The notes under the pieces were generated by a model. It was not told where the DNA came from, did not search any database, and was given only the letters and a program-made list of their open reading frames with translations. 64,000 nt of DNA, taken from the NCBI GenBank assembly GCA_000720995.1, contig JOEL01000012.1:1-64000 (forward strand). The letters run 5' to 3'. The stretch comes from Streptomyces celluloflavus. GTDB lineage: Bacteria; Actinomycetota; Actinomycetes; Streptomycetales; Streptomycetaceae. The position numbers were made by a program, and so were the translations under genes. Below are positions 8,313 through 16,955 of this stretch, piece by piece. Numbering within the stretch: the stretch's first letter is position 1; each line of letters begins with the position of its first letter.

Positions 8313-8476
8313 GGCGAACGAGAGCACGGGGGCAGTCTGGCACGGCGGCGCGGTGCGGGACAGCGAGTCTCACGATGCGGGCGGCGGCGTCCGGCGGCGG
8401 ACCGCCCGGCGCGGCCGCCCGGCGACGGCCCACGGGAGCCGCCGCCGGACCGCCGGCCGGACCGGGTCGTGGTGCC

Positions 8477-9823
8477 TCAGGCCCGCGCCCCGCCGGGTGC
8501 CGCGGCGCCGGCCGTGGCGCCCCGTCCGCCGTCGTGGTCCCCGTCCCCCTTGCCGACCCGGTGCAGATCGATGGTGCGGGTCTCGCGCATCGTGATGTAG
8601 ACGAGCAGCGAGACGGCGGCGCAGCCGGCCACGTACCAGTAGTAGCCGGACTCGATGCCGCCCTGTTTGAACCAGAGCGCGACGTACTCCGCCGTGCCGC
8701 CGAACAGCGCGTTGGCGATGGCGTACGGCAGCGCGACGCCCAGCGCGCGGATACCGGTCGGGAAGAGCTCGGCCTTCACACAGGCGTTGATCGAGGTGTA
8801 GCCGGTGACGATGACCAGCGCCAGCACCGAGAGCCCGAGGGCCGGCCAGAAGCTGCCGGCGTGCTGGAGCAGCGTCATGATCGGCACGGTCAGGAACGTC
8901 GAGCCGACCGCGAAGGTGATCAGCAGCGGACGGCGGCCGATCCGGTCGGAGAGCCGGCCGGCCAGCGGCTGGAGGCACATGAAGAGGAACAGCGCGCAGA
9001 AGCTGACCAGCGAGGCGGTCGGCTTGTCCATCCCGGCGCTCTGGGAGAGGTACTTGGTGAGGTAGGTCGTGTACGTGTAGTACGCGACGGTGCCGCCCAT
9101 GGTCAGCGCCATGACCAGGAACGCCTCGCGCTTATGGGCCAGCAGCGCCTTGATCGTGCCGCGGGCCGGGTCGGCGTGGGCGCCGTCGTCCTCGGCGTAG
9201 ACCTCGGTCTCCAGCATGTTGCGACGCAGGTAGAAGACGACCGCGGCGCCGAGCGCGCCGATGATGAACGGGATGCGCCAGGCCCAGCTGTGCAGCGCGT
9301 CCTCGGACATGGTCCGCTGGAGCACGATCTGCAGACCGAGGCCGAGCAGCTGCCCCGCGGTCATGGACACGTACTGGAAGCTGGAGGCGAAACCGCGCCG
9401 GCCGGGCGCGGACGCCTCGGTGAGGTAGGTCGCGCTGGCCGCGTACTCCCCGCCGACGGAGAGTCCTTGCAGCATCCGGGCGACGAGCAGGACCGCCACG
9501 CCGCCGTAGCCCGCGACACCGTAGGTGGGCGCGATGGCGATCAGGATCGCCGAGGCGGACATCAGGGTGACGGTCAGGGTGAGCGCGGCCTTGCGGCCCC
9601 GGCGGTCGCCGACCCGGCCGAGCACCCAGCCGCCCACCGGGCGCATGAAGAACCCGACGGCGAAGATCCCCATGGTGTTCATGAGGTTCGCGGTGTCGTT
9701 CCCCTTCGGGAAGAACGAGTCCGCGAAGTAGACCGCGAAGCTGGCGTACACGAACCAGTCGAACCACTCGACCATGTTGCCGGCCGAGCCGACCCATATC
9801 TTCTTCCACTGCTCTCGTCCCAT
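8477..9823 (-). CDS. MFS transporter, metabolite:H+ symporter (KgtP-like) type
   Basis: A 448-residue, 12-helix major facilitator of the metabolite:proton symporter branch that includes alpha-ketoglutarate and proline/betaine permeases. The family signature NMVEWFDWFVYASFAVYFA is at about 16-34. The loop motif GRVGDRRGRKAAL (about 69-81) and its repeat GRLSDRIGRRPLL in the second half are the canonical MFS A-motifs. The C-terminal tail is hydrophilic, Gly/Asp-rich and ends in Ala/Gly repeats. It lies 135 bp downstream of the TetR gene, same strand, at the end of the urease-like/agmatine deiminase unit; I infer that it imports that unit's substrate. The substrate is not predictable from sequence. 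Confidence 0.9.
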   Translation of the reverse strand: MGREQWKKIWVGSAGNMVEWFDWFVYASFAVYFADSFFPKGNDTANLMNTMGIFAVGFFMRPVGGWVLGRVGDRRGRKAALTLTVTLMSASAILIAIAPTYGVAGYGGVAVLLVARMLQGLSVGGEYAASATYLTEASAPGRRGFASSFQYVSMTAGQLLGLGLQIVLQRTMSEDALHSWAWRIPFIIGALGAAVVFYLRRNMLETEVYAEDDGAHADPARGTIKALLAHKREAFLVMALTMGGTVAYYTYTTYLTKYLSQSAGMDKPTASLVSFCALFLFMCLQPLAGRLSDRIGRRPLLITFAVGSTFLTVPIMTLLQHAGSFWPALGLSVLALVIVTGYTSINACVKAELFPTGIRALGVALPYAIANALFGGTAEYVALWFKQGGIESGYYWYVAGCAAVSLLVYITMRETRTIDLHRVGKGDGDHDGGRGATAGAAAPGGARA

Positions 9824-9958
9824 AGCCGCTCACGGTCGCGGACGGCGGGGCCCGCGGCAAGAGCCACAGCGGCAACGATCGCGCGTATTTACGTGCCTTG
9901 CGGTCATGGGCGGAGCGCAGGCGGGCGGGCGAGGGGGCCCGACCGGGGCAGGCGGCGG

Positions 9959-10576
9959 TCAGCTCTCCGGTACCGCCAGCGACTCGTCCAGGAACTCCCG
10001 CACATGCGCCAGGACCTGCCCGCGGTCCGTACCGGGCAGGCCGACGACGAGATGGGTGCCGAAGCCGTCGAGCAGGGCCCGGATGCGGGTGGCGAGGCGT
10101 TCCGCGTCCACGGGGCGGAACTCGCCGCGGGAGGCGCCCTCGGCGAGGAGGGCCACCAGATCGCGGTGCCAGGCGAGTTCCAGGTCGAGCTGGCGCTCGC
10201 GGGCCGCGTCGTCGGCGCTCCGCGAGCGGTTCCAGACCTCCAGCCACAGGGTCCAGCGCGGGTCGCGGTGGCCCTCGGGGAGGTAGAGGCCGACCAGCGC
10301 GTCCAGCCGTTCGCGGGCCGGGACGCGGCGGGCGAGGGCGGCCCGGCGCTCGGCGCCGAGCTGCTCCTCGCTCCACTGGAGGGTCTGGAGCAGCAGCTCG
10401 TCCTTGGTGCCGAAGTAGTAGAGGATGTGGCCGCTGCTCATGCCGACCTCGCGGCCCAGCCCGGCCATGGTCAGCCGTTCCAGCCCCGCCGCGGCGATGG
10501 TGGCCATCGCCGCGGCGAGGACCTGCTCGCGGGGCCGGGCGAGCCGCCGCCGGGGAGTGCGGGCGGGACCGGGCAC
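9959..10576 (-). CDS. TetR family transcriptional regulator
   Basis: A 205-residue regulator. The N-terminal helix-turn-helix (about 10-60) reads AMATIAAAGLERLTMAGLGREVGMSSGHILYYFGTKDELL, here typical of TetR proteins with the YYxF-K-LL recognition helix. The C-terminal ligand domain begins near residue 70. The GTG at 10574-10576 follows GGAGG at proper distance, and the gene begins 32 bp after the agmatine deiminase stop, so it is co-transcribed with it. It is the obvious candidate to control this operon, possibly through the two palindromes at 14141-14156 and 14241-14256. Ligand unknown; a guanidino compound or polyamine would fit. Confidence 0.92.
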   Translation of the reverse strand: MPGPARTPRRRLARPREQVLAAAMATIAAAGLERLTMAGLGREVGMSSGHILYYFGTKDELLLQTLQWSEEQLGAERRAALARRVPARERLDALVGLYLPEGHRDPRWTLWLEVWNRSRSADDAARERQLDLELAWHRDLVALLAEGASRGEFRPVDAERLATRIRALLDGFGTHLVVGLPGTDRGQVLAHVREFLDESLAVPES

Positions 10577-10608
10577 GGTGACCTCCGGGGTCGGCGGGGC
10601 CTGCGGGA

Positions 10609-11649
10609 TCAGACCTCGGGCTGCTGCTGGGTGATGCAGTGGATTCCGCCACCCGCAGCGAAGATCGTACGGGCGTCGACCAGGGTCACCGTCCGGCCGG
10701 GGAAGAGCCGGCGGAAGATCCCGGCCGCGTGCTCGTCGCGCGGGTCGTCGAAGGCGCAGAGCACCACACCGTCGTTGCAGAGGTAGTGGTTGATGTAGGA
10801 GTAGTCGACCGGTTCGCCGTCCGCCTCGGTGACGGTGGGCGCGGGGACCTCCACGACCTCCAGCCGCCGGCCGCGGGCGTCCGTGGCGGCGCGCAGCAGC
10901 GCCGCCGTCTCGGCGCCGACCGCGTGGTCGGGGTGGCCGGGGTCGGGCTGGGTGTGCACGAGGACGGTGCCGGGGCGGGCGAACGCGGCGACGATGTCGA
11001 CATGGCCGCGGGTGCCGAACTCCCCGTAGTCGGCGGTGAGTCCGCGCGGCAGCCAGATCGCCTTGGTGGTGCCCAGCTGGGCGTGGATCTCGGCCTCGAC
11101 CTCCGCGGCGGTGCGGCCGGGGTTGCGGTCCGGGTCGAGCTGCACGGTCTCGGTGAGCAGCACGGTGCCCTCGCCGTCTACATGGATGCCGCCGCCCTCG
11201 TTGACCAGCCCGGAGGCGTAGCGGCGGGCCCCGGCCAGCTCGCTGACGTGGGCGGCTATCCCGGCGTCGTGCTCCCAGCGGGCCCAGCTCTGCGCGCCCC
11301 AGCCGTTGAACACCCAGTCCGTGGCGGCGAGCCGGCCCGTCGCGTCGGTGAGGAAGGTGGGGCCGATATCGCGCATCCAGGCGTCGTTCAGGGGCCGTTC
11401 GACGAGGTCGATGTCCGCGCCGAGGAGCGCGCGGGCGGCCGCGGTCTGCCCCGGTCCGGCGACGACGGTGACCGGTTCGAAGCGGCGGACCGCGCGAGCG
11501 ACCGCGGCCCAGGCGCGGCGGGCCCCGGCCAGCGTCTCGCCGCCCTCCTCGCCGAACGTGTGGTTGGCGCCGGGCCAGGCCATCCAGGTACGCGCGTGCC
11601 GGGCCCATTCGGGGGGCATGCGGAAACCGTCGGCGGCGGGGGTGTTCAT
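10609..11649 (-). CDS. Agmatine deiminase family protein
   Basis: A 346-residue member of the guanidino-group-modifying superfamily. Agmatine deiminases convert agmatine to N-carbamoylputrescine and ammonia. Key features are the N-terminal MPPEWARHARTWMAWP, the RPLNDAWMRDIGPTF segment with substrate-binding Asp residues, EGGGIHVDGEGT, the catalytic His in RGHVDIVAAF, and the catalytic Cys in GGGIHCITQQQP at the C terminus. The length is normal. It lies between ureC and the TetR gene, 70 bp after ureC. Peptidyl-arginine deiminases of the Porphyromonas type are related, but no signal peptide is present, so a small-molecule substrate is more likely. Confidence 0.9.
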   Translation of the reverse strand: MNTPAADGFRMPPEWARHARTWMAWPGANHTFGEEGGETLAGARRAWAAVARAVRRFEPVTVVAGPGQTAAARALLGADIDLVERPLNDAWMRDIGPTFLTDATGRLAATDWVFNGWGAQSWARWEHDAGIAAHVSELAGARRYASGLVNEGGGIHVDGEGTVLLTETVQLDPDRNPGRTAAEVEAEIHAQLGTTKAIWLPRGLTADYGEFGTRGHVDIVAAFARPGTVLVHTQPDPGHPDHAVGAETAALLRAATDARGRRLEVVEVPAPTVTEADGEPVDYSYINHYLCNDGVVLCAFDDPRDEHAAGIFRRLFPGRTVTLVDARTIFAAGGGIHCITQQQPEV

Positions 11650-11719
11650 ACGGGGGTCCTCACGATTGTGCGGTGGCGGGGACGGCGGGCGGGCGGCTGG
11701 ACGGGACCGGGCGGCACCG

Positions 11720-13411
11720 TCACAGGAAGTACAGCCGGGAGAGCGAGACGGTGTCGGCGGGTGCGGAGCGCATCGGGTCGCCGTCGAGGGTGACCAGACC
11801 GCTGCCCCCGTCGACCTGGACCTGCCCGATCCGGGAGTTGTGGACGAGGTCGGCGGGGCCGATGCCGCGGGTGCCGCGGACGGCGACCCGGCGGCGGCGC
11901 GTCGGCAGGCCGTCGCCGCCCTGTTCGGCCGCGGCGCGCGCGACGAAGGCGACGGAGAGCTCCGCGGGGGCCGCGCCGTACGCCCCGAACTGCGGGCCGA
12001 GCACCAGGGGTTCGCAGGTGTCGGTGGCGGCGTTCGGATCGCCGGTCACGCCGTACGCCGGGAAGCCGGACTTCAGCACCAGCTGCGGTTTGGCGCCGAA
12101 GAACTCCGGCCGCCACAGCACGATGTCGGCCATCTTGCCGACCTCGATCGAACCGATCTCGTGGGACAGGCCGTGCGCGATGGCGGGGTTGATGGTGAGT
12201 TTGGCGACGTAGCGCAGTACCCGCGCGTTGTCGTCGTGCGCGCCGTCCCCCGCCAGCGGACCCAGCTCCGCCTTCATCTTCCCGGCCATCGCGAAGGTGC
12301 GCCGCACCGTCTCGCCCGCCCGGCCCATCCCCTGCGCGTCGGACGAGGTGATGCCGATCGCCCCGAGGTCGTGCAGCACGTCCTCGGCGCCCATCGTCCC
12401 GGCCCGGATGCGGTCGCGGGCCATCGCGGCGTCGCCCGGCAGGTCGGTCTTCAGATCGTGGACGGAGACGATCATGCCGTAGTGCTCGGCGACCGCGTCC
12501 CGCCCGAAGGGGAGGGTGGGGTTGGTGGAGGAGCCGATGACGTTGCGGACCCCGGCCATCTTGAGGACGTTGGGGACGTGTCCGCCGCCGCAGCCCTCGA
12601 TGTGGAAGGCGTGGACGGTCCGGCCGTCCAGCACCCGCAGGGTGTCCTCGACGGAGAGGGATTCGTTCAGCCCGTCGCTGTGCAGGGCGACCTGGACGTC
12701 GTGTTCCTCGGCGACCCGCAGGGCGGTGTCCAGTGCGCGGGCGTGCGCGCCCATGTCCTCGTGCACCTTGAAGCCGCAGGCGCCGCCCTCGGCCAGCGCC
12801 TCGACCAGCGGCGCGTCCCCGGAGGAGGAGCCGCGGCCGAGGAAGCCGATGTTGACCGGCCAGGCGTCGAAGGCGCTGAAGGCGTGGCCGAGCGCCCAGG
12901 GGGAGTTGACGCCGACGCCCCACACCGGGCCGAACTCCTGGCCGATGACGGTGGTCACGCCGGAGGCGAGCGAGGCTTCCATGACGCGCGGCGAGAGCAG
13001 GTGGACATGGGTGTCGACGGCACCCGCGGTGGCGATCAGGCCCTCGCCCGAGACGATCGTCGTCCCGGTGCCGACGACGACATCGACGCCGTCGAGGGTG
13101 TCGGGGTTACCGGCCCGGCCGATGGCGTGGATCCGGCCCTCGCGGATGCCGACGGACACCTTGCGGATGCCCTGGACGGCGTCGATGACCAGGACGTTGC
13201 TGATCACGATGTCGCAGGTGTCGCGGACCGCGGCGGCCTTGAGGTGCAGCCCGTCGCGGGCGGTCTTGCCGAAACCGGCCAGGAACTCGTCGCCGTGCCG
13301 CTGCGCGTCGGACTCGACGCGGACGACCAGCCCCGAGTCGCCGAGGACGACCCGGTCGCCGGCGCGCGGCCCGTGGACCGACGCGTACTCGTGGGGATCG
13401 ATACCGCTCAT
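11720..13411 (-). CDS. ureC: Urease alpha subunit (UreC), divergent flap variant
   Basis: A 563-residue amidohydrolase with all expected metal residues: H135 and H137 (DTHVH), K215 (GFKVHED, to be carbamylated), H244 (LHSDGLNE), H270 (HIEGCGGGH) and D358 (TSSD), plus second-shell H217 and R364. The mobile flap, usually VCHHL in ureases, reads SVHDL here: the catalytic His318 is kept, but the conserved flap Cys is Val317 and the following His is Asp319. By family knowledge this protein forms a nickel urease with gamma and beta subunits; the altered flap leaves room for a different or larger substrate (inference). The ATG overlaps the ureAB stop by 4 bases. No ureD, E, F or G genes are nearby. 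Confidence 0.9.
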   Translation of the reverse strand: MSGIDPHEYASVHGPRAGDRVVLGDSGLVVRVESDAQRHGDEFLAGFGKTARDGLHLKAAAVRDTCDIVISNVLVIDAVQGIRKVSVGIREGRIHAIGRAGNPDTLDGVDVVVGTGTTIVSGEGLIATAGAVDTHVHLLSPRVMEASLASGVTTVIGQEFGPVWGVGVNSPWALGHAFSAFDAWPVNIGFLGRGSSSGDAPLVEALAEGGACGFKVHEDMGAHARALDTALRVAEEHDVQVALHSDGLNESLSVEDTLRVLDGRTVHAFHIEGCGGGHVPNVLKMAGVRNVIGSSTNPTLPFGRDAVAEHYGMIVSVHDLKTDLPGDAAMARDRIRAGTMGAEDVLHDLGAIGITSSDAQGMGRAGETVRRTFAMAGKMKAELGPLAGDGAHDDNARVLRYVAKLTINPAIAHGLSHEIGSIEVGKMADIVLWRPEFFGAKPQLVLKSGFPAYGVTGDPNAATDTCEPLVLGPQFGAYGAAPAELSVAFVARAAAEQGGDGLPTRRRRVAVRGTRGIGPADLVHNSRIGQVQVDGGSGLVTLDGDPMRSAPADTVSLSRLYFL

Positions 13412-14118
13412 GCCCGCTCCTCCGCTCCCAGATAGCCGCAGGCGGCCGCCCGCCGCAGCGCCTCCGCCTTCGCGCCCGGCGCGTCCAGCGGGCCGTCGAC
13501 GAGACCGGCGAAGCCGATCGCCACCCGCGCACCGCCGATCGGCACCAGGCCGACCTCCACCGTGCCGCCGGGATCGAACCGCACCGAGGAGCCGGCCGGT
13601 ACGCACAGCCGCATGCCGTACGCGGCGCCGCGGTCGAAGTCCAGCCGCGGGTTGGCCTCGAAGAAGTGGAAGTGGGAGGTGACGCTGACCGGGACGGTCG
13701 CGGTGTTGCGCACGCTCAGCAGGAGCGCGGGCTCGGCCTCGGGACCGGCCGGCCCCGGGAGCACGGCACCGGGCGCGGGCCGCCCGGCCGCGTCGCCGTC
13801 GTCCGGCGCCGCGCCGTGGCGGATCGGGTCGCCGACCACCGCGAGCCGGGAGCCGTCGTCGAAGACCGCCTCCACCTGCACCTCGGTGACGATGTCGGCG
13901 ACGCCGGGCAGTACGTCGTCCGGGCCCAGCACCCCGCGGGCCGCCGCGATGGCCTCGGCGAGCCGCCGCCCGTCACGCGCCGCCTCGCAGACGGTGTCCG
14001 CGATCAGCGCGGTCGCCTCGGGCACGTTGAGCCGCAGTCCGCGGGCCCGGCGCGCCCGCGCCAGCTCGGCGGCGCCGAACAGCAGCAGCCGGTCGCGTTC
14101 CGTCGGGGTCAGCCGCAT
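13408..14118 (-). CDS. ureAB: Urease gamma/beta fusion subunit
   Basis: A 236-residue fusion. The N-terminal gamma part (about 1-100) begins MRLTPTERDRLLLFGAAELARARRARG and contains LNVPEATALI and VQVEAVFDDGSRLAVV. A Gly/Ala/Pro linker leads to the beta part (about 125-236) with the typical NTATVPVSVTSHFHFFEANPRL and GMRLCVPAGSSVRFDPG. Canonical Streptomyces ureases have separate ureA and ureB; fused forms mark a second urease lineage. It is the first gene of the operon, with GGAGG 9 nt before the ATG at 14116-14118, and couples translationally to ureC through ATGA. Confidence 0.92.
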   Translation of the reverse strand: MRLTPTERDRLLLFGAAELARARRARGLRLNVPEATALIADTVCEAARDGRRLAEAIAAARGVLGPDDVLPGVADIVTEVQVEAVFDDGSRLAVVGDPIRHGAAPDDGDAAGRPAPGAVLPGPAGPEAEPALLLSVRNTATVPVSVTSHFHFFEANPRLDFDRGAAYGMRLCVPAGSSVRFDPGGTVEVGLVPIGGARVAIGFAGLVDGPLDAPGAKAEALRRAAACGYLGAEERA

Positions 14119-14140
14119 TCGCCACACCTCCACGATCGAT

Positions 14141-14156
14141 TTGAGCGTCACTCTAA
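14141..14156. promoter_or_regulatory. Operator candidate, proximal copy
   Basis: TTGAGCGTCACTCTAA, an imperfect 15-bp palindrome, 23 bases upstream of the ureAB start. On the minus strand it includes TAGAGT, a possible -10 hexamer. An almost identical site lies exactly 100 bp upstream (14241-14256). TetR-type operators have this size and shape, and the operon encodes a TetR protein. Confidence 0.6.
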
Positions 14157-14240
14157 CTCGACACCCGGCCGTGGACGAGGGGGAAGGGGGATTGATCTGC
14201 GCCACAGGGAGATAAAAGGAGTCGCCCGGGAGAGAGGTGA

Positions 14241-14256
14241 TTGAGCGCCGCTCTAT
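14241..14256. promoter_or_regulatory. Operator candidate, distal copy
   Basis: TTGAGCGCCGCTCTAT, a 15-bp palindrome with a single mismatched pair. It matches the proximal copy at 13 of 16 positions and is in the same orientation, 100 bp away. Confidence 0.6.
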
Positions 14257-14320
14257 GACTACCCTCTCCGAGGATGCCGGGCGGGTACAGCCGCCCCCGG
14301 TCGCACCCCGCCAACGCAAA

Positions 14321-14359
14321 GGGCCGTCCGGTGCGCACCAGGTGCGCGCCGGACGGCCC
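14321..14359 (-). terminator. Terminator hairpin downstream of ilvE
   Basis: GGGCCGTCCGGTGCGC (14321-14336) pairs with GCGCGCCGGACGGCCC (14344-14359) over 16 bp with one wobble-type mismatch and a 7-nt loop. It is 44 bases past... the ilvE stop lies to its right, so for ilvE (read leftward) it is directly downstream, and it separates ilvE from the ureAB promoter region. Confidence 0.85.
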
Positions 14360-14402
14360 CAGGTGAGGCCACGGGCCTCGGGGGATACCGCGAAACCGGG
14401 TC

Positions 14403-15488
14403 CTAGCCCAGCGGGTGCATCCACCCGTGGGTGTCACTGCCGGCGCCGGTCTGGATGTCCAGCAGCGCCTTGCGGAGCTTCATGGTGACCTCGCCCGGCT
14501 GCCCGTCGCCGACCGTCCAGTCGGCGCGGGTGGACTTCACCGAGCCGACCGGCGTGATGACCGCGGCGGTGCCGCAGGCGAACACCTCGGTCAGCGAGCC
14601 GTCCTCGGCCGCGGCCTTCCAGTCCTCGACCGAGATCCGGCCCTCGGCGACCTCGTAGCCCAGGTCGGCGGCGATGGTCAGCAGCGAGTCACGGGTGATA
14701 CCGGGCAGCAGCGAACCGGTCAGCTCGGGGGTGACGACGCGGTTGCCGTACACGAAGTACAGGTTCATCCCGCCCATCTCCTCGATCCAGCGGCGCTCGA
14801 TCGCGTCCAGCCAGACCACCTGGTCGCAGCCGCGCTCGGCGGCCTGGGCCTGGGCGACCAGGGACGCGGCGTAGTTGCCGCCGGTCTTGGCCGCGCCGGT
14901 GCCGCCGGGGGTGGCCCGGACGTACTCCTCCGACAGCCACACCGAGACCGGCTTCACCCCGCCGGGGAAGTACGCGCCGGCCGGCGAGGCGATGACGATG
15001 AAGAGGTACTCGTTGGCCGGCTTGACGCCCAGGCCGACCTCGGTGGCGAACATGAAGGGGCGCAGGTAGAGCGACTCCTCGCCACTGGCCGGCACCCACG
15101 CCTTGTCCTGCGTGACCAGCGCGTCGCAGGCCGCGATGAAGGTCTCGACGGGCAGCTCGGGCATCCCCAGGCGCCGCGCGGAGTACTGGAAACGGCGGGC
15201 GTTGGCGTCCGGCCGGAAGGTGGCGACGGTGCCGTCGGGCTGGCGGTACGCCTTCAGCCCCTCGAAGATCGTCTGCGCGTAGTGCAGCGTCATGTTCGCC
15301 GGGTCGATGGAGAGCGGCGCGTACGGCACGAGCTGGGCGTCGTGCCAGCCCCGGCCCTCGGTCCACTTGACCGTCACCATGTGGTCGGTGAAGTGGCGGC
15401 CGAAACCGGGGCGGGCCAGGATCTGCTCCCGCTCCGCGTCGGACAGCGGGTGCGAGGAGGGCTTGAGCTCGATCGTGGGCGTCGTCAT
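14403..15488 (-). CDS. ilvE: Branched-chain amino acid aminotransferase
   Basis: A 361-residue class IV (fold-type IV) PLP aminotransferase that catalyses the last step of valine, leucine and isoleucine synthesis and the first step of their degradation. Signature segments are [14 protein letters not shown] near 82, [11 protein letters not shown], the PLP-lysine region [16 protein letters not shown], and [27 protein letters not shown] near the C terminus binds the cofactor phosphate. The ATG at 15486-15488 follows GAAGGAC. It is transcribed leftward as a single gene behind a 420-bp upstream region and is closed by a hairpin. Confidence 0.96.
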   Translation of the reverse strand: MTTPTIELKPSSHPLSDAEREQILARPGFGRHFTDHMVTVKWTEGRGWHDAQLVPYAPLSIDPANMTLHYAQTIFEGLKAYRQPDGTVATFRPDANARRFQYSARRLGMPELPVETFIAACDALVTQDKAWVPASGEESLYLRPFMFATEVGLGVKPANEYLFIVIASPAGAYFPGGVKPVSVWLSEEYVRATPGGTGAAKTGGNYAASLVAQAQAAERGCDQVVWLDAIERRWIEEMGGMNLYFVYGNRVVTPELTGSLLPGITRDSLLTIAADLGYEVAEGRISVEDWKAAAEDGSLTEVFACGTAAVITPVGSVKSTRADWTVGDGQPGEVTMKLRKALLDIQTGAGSDTHGWMHPLG

Positions 15489-15795
15489 GAATGCGTGTCC
15501 TTCACTGCGTCTTCCGGTACCGCGGGTCACCGGCCCAGCCCTCCGGCCGGGGGTCCGGGGCTCGTCCCCCGGAGGTGCGGCACCGGTGCGGTCATGGCGG
15601 CCGCGCTCACGACGCCCGGACATTCCGGGTGCTACCGGGACGTCCAGGTCGGCTCGCGGGCGGCGACCCCACGTTCGATTATCGCTCGTGGCTCTTCGCG
15701 CCCGGAACCGTGTGCGCGGCCCGGATCCGATGGTCGCACCCCGCCGGGCGGCGGCACGGCCGGGAACCAGCGGGGAAACAGCCGGGAAGACGGCC

Positions 15796-15828
15796 ACAGC
15801 GCCGGGACCGTGACCGGCCCGGCGCTGT
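15796..15828 (-). terminator. Terminator hairpin downstream of leuB
   Basis: ACAGCGCCGGG (15796-15806) and CCCGGCGCTGT (15818-15828) form a perfect 11-bp stem with an 11-nt loop, about 80 bases past the leuB stop. Confidence 0.8.
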
Positions 15829-15864
15829 GTGTGCTGTACGTGCTGGGTGTGCTGTACGTACTGC
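15829..15864. repeat. Tandem 18-bp duplication beside the leuB terminator
   Basis: GTGTGCTGTACGT occurs at 15829-15841 and again at 15847-15859, with the surrounding 18-bp unit nearly identical (GCTGG versus ACTGC at the end). Confidence 0.75.
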
Positions 15865-15908
15865 GCGCGCGGTGCCTGCCGGCCGCCGGCGGCGTCGCGC
15901 CGCGGGGC

Positions 15909-16949
15909 TCAGTCCGCCACGCGGGCGGCGAGCGCGTCGCCGATCTCGTCCGTGCTGCGGACCGCGTCGCCCCGCTCGGTCAGATCGGCCGCGACGGCCT
16001 CCTCGATGCGGACGGCCTGCGCCTCGAAGCCGAGGTGGCGCAGGAGCAGCGAGACGGAGAGGACCGTCGCCGTCGGGTCGGCCTTGCCGGTGCCCGCGAT
16101 GTCCGGCGCCGAGCCGTGCACCGGCTCGAACATCGAGGGGAACTCACCGGTCGGGTTGATGTTCCCGGAGGCGGCGAGGCCGATGCCGCCGGTGACGGCC
16201 GCGGCGAGGTCAGTGAGGATGTCGCCGAAGAGGTTGTCGGTGACGATCACGTCGAACCGCTCGGGCTGGGTGACGAAGAAGATCGTCGCGGCGTCGACGT
16301 GCAGATAGTCGGTGGTGACCTCGGGGTACTCCTGGCCGACCCGGTCGAAGATGTTCTTCCACAGGTGGCCGGCGTACACCAGGACGTTGTTCTTGTGGAC
16401 CAGCGTCAGCTTCTTGCGGGGGCGGGCGTTGGCCCGCTCGTACGCGTCCCGTACCACCCGCTCCACACCGTAGGCGGTGTTGACGCTGACCTCGGTGGCC
16501 ACCTCGGCGGGGGTGCCGGTGCGCAGGCTGCCGCCGTTGCCGGTGTACGGGCCCTCGGTGCCCTCGCGGACGACGATGAAGTCGATCTCGGGGCGGCCGG
16601 CGAGCGGGGTGGCCGTGTTCGGGAAGAGCTTCGACGGACGCAGGTTGACGTAGTGGTCGAAGGCGAAGCGGAGCTTGAGCAGCAGATTGCGCTCCAGCAC
16701 ACCGGACGGCACGGAGGGGTCGCCGATCGCGCCGAGCAGGATGGCGTCGTGCTGCTTGAGCGCGGCCAGCTCCGCGTCCGGCAGCGTGTCGCCGGTCGCG
16801 TGCCAGCGCTTGGCACCGAGGTCGTATTCCTTGGTTTCCAGCTTGACGTCCTGCGGGAGGACCGCGGTCAGGACCTTGAGGCCCTGTGCCACGACTTCCT
16901 GGCCGATACCGTCACCGGGGATCACTGCGAGGCGAATGCTGCGAGACAT
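15909..16949 (-). CDS. leuB: 3-isopropylmalate dehydrogenase
   Basis: A 346-residue NAD-dependent decarboxylating dehydrogenase that oxidises 3-isopropylmalate in leucine synthesis. The opening [20 protein letters not shown] is diagnostic, followed by ENLR-like NLRPSKLFP, the substrate Tyr/Lys region [16 protein letters not shown] and KNNVLV, and the metal Asp residues in [28 protein letters not shown] near 280 binds the adenine of NAD. The actinobacterial form is slightly shorter than the E. coli enzyme. The start ATG has no ribosome site but lies exactly 6 bases after a TAGGGT -10 box, so translation is probably leaderless. Confidence 0.96.
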   Translation of the reverse strand: MSRSIRLAVIPGDGIGQEVVAQGLKVLTAVLPQDVKLETKEYDLGAKRWHATGDTLPDAELAALKQHDAILLGAIGDPSVPSGVLERNLLLKLRFAFDHYVNLRPSKLFPNTATPLAGRPEIDFIVVREGTEGPYTGNGGSLRTGTPAEVATEVSVNTAYGVERVVRDAYERANARPRKKLTLVHKNNVLVYAGHLWKNIFDRVGQEYPEVTTDYLHVDAATIFFVTQPERFDVIVTDNLFGDILTDLAAAVTGGIGLAASGNINPTGEFPSMFEPVHGSAPDIAGTGKADPTATVLSVSLLLRHLGFEAQAVRIEEAVAADLTERGDAVRSTDEIGDALAARVAD

Positions 16950-16955
16950 GGTGGG

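Larger units (their letters stand above)
8089..8476 (-). other. 5' leader region of cimA
   Basis: This 388-base interval between cimA and the permease gene contains, in cimA reading direction, a leader ORF (8277-8312) and a terminator-type hairpin with a T-run (8194-8219), then about 100 bases to the cimA ribosome site. Nothing else in it looks coding. The permease stop is at its right edge, without a convincing terminator. Confidence 0.7.
15489..15908. other. Gene-free stretch between leuB and ilvE
   Basis: This 420-base stretch contains the leuB terminator (15796-15828), an 18-bp tandem duplication (15829-15864) and a small hairpin, TCCGGGG/CCCCGGA at 15554-15573, in the probable ilvE 5' leader. 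A 22-codon frame precedes ilvE but carries no cluster of branched-chain codons, so I do not call a leader peptide here. Confidence 0.55.

Noticed and set aside
15489..15650. 22-codon frame before ilvE as a possible leader peptide
   Set aside because: It lacks a cluster of Ile, Leu or Val codons and is not followed by a hairpin with a T-run.
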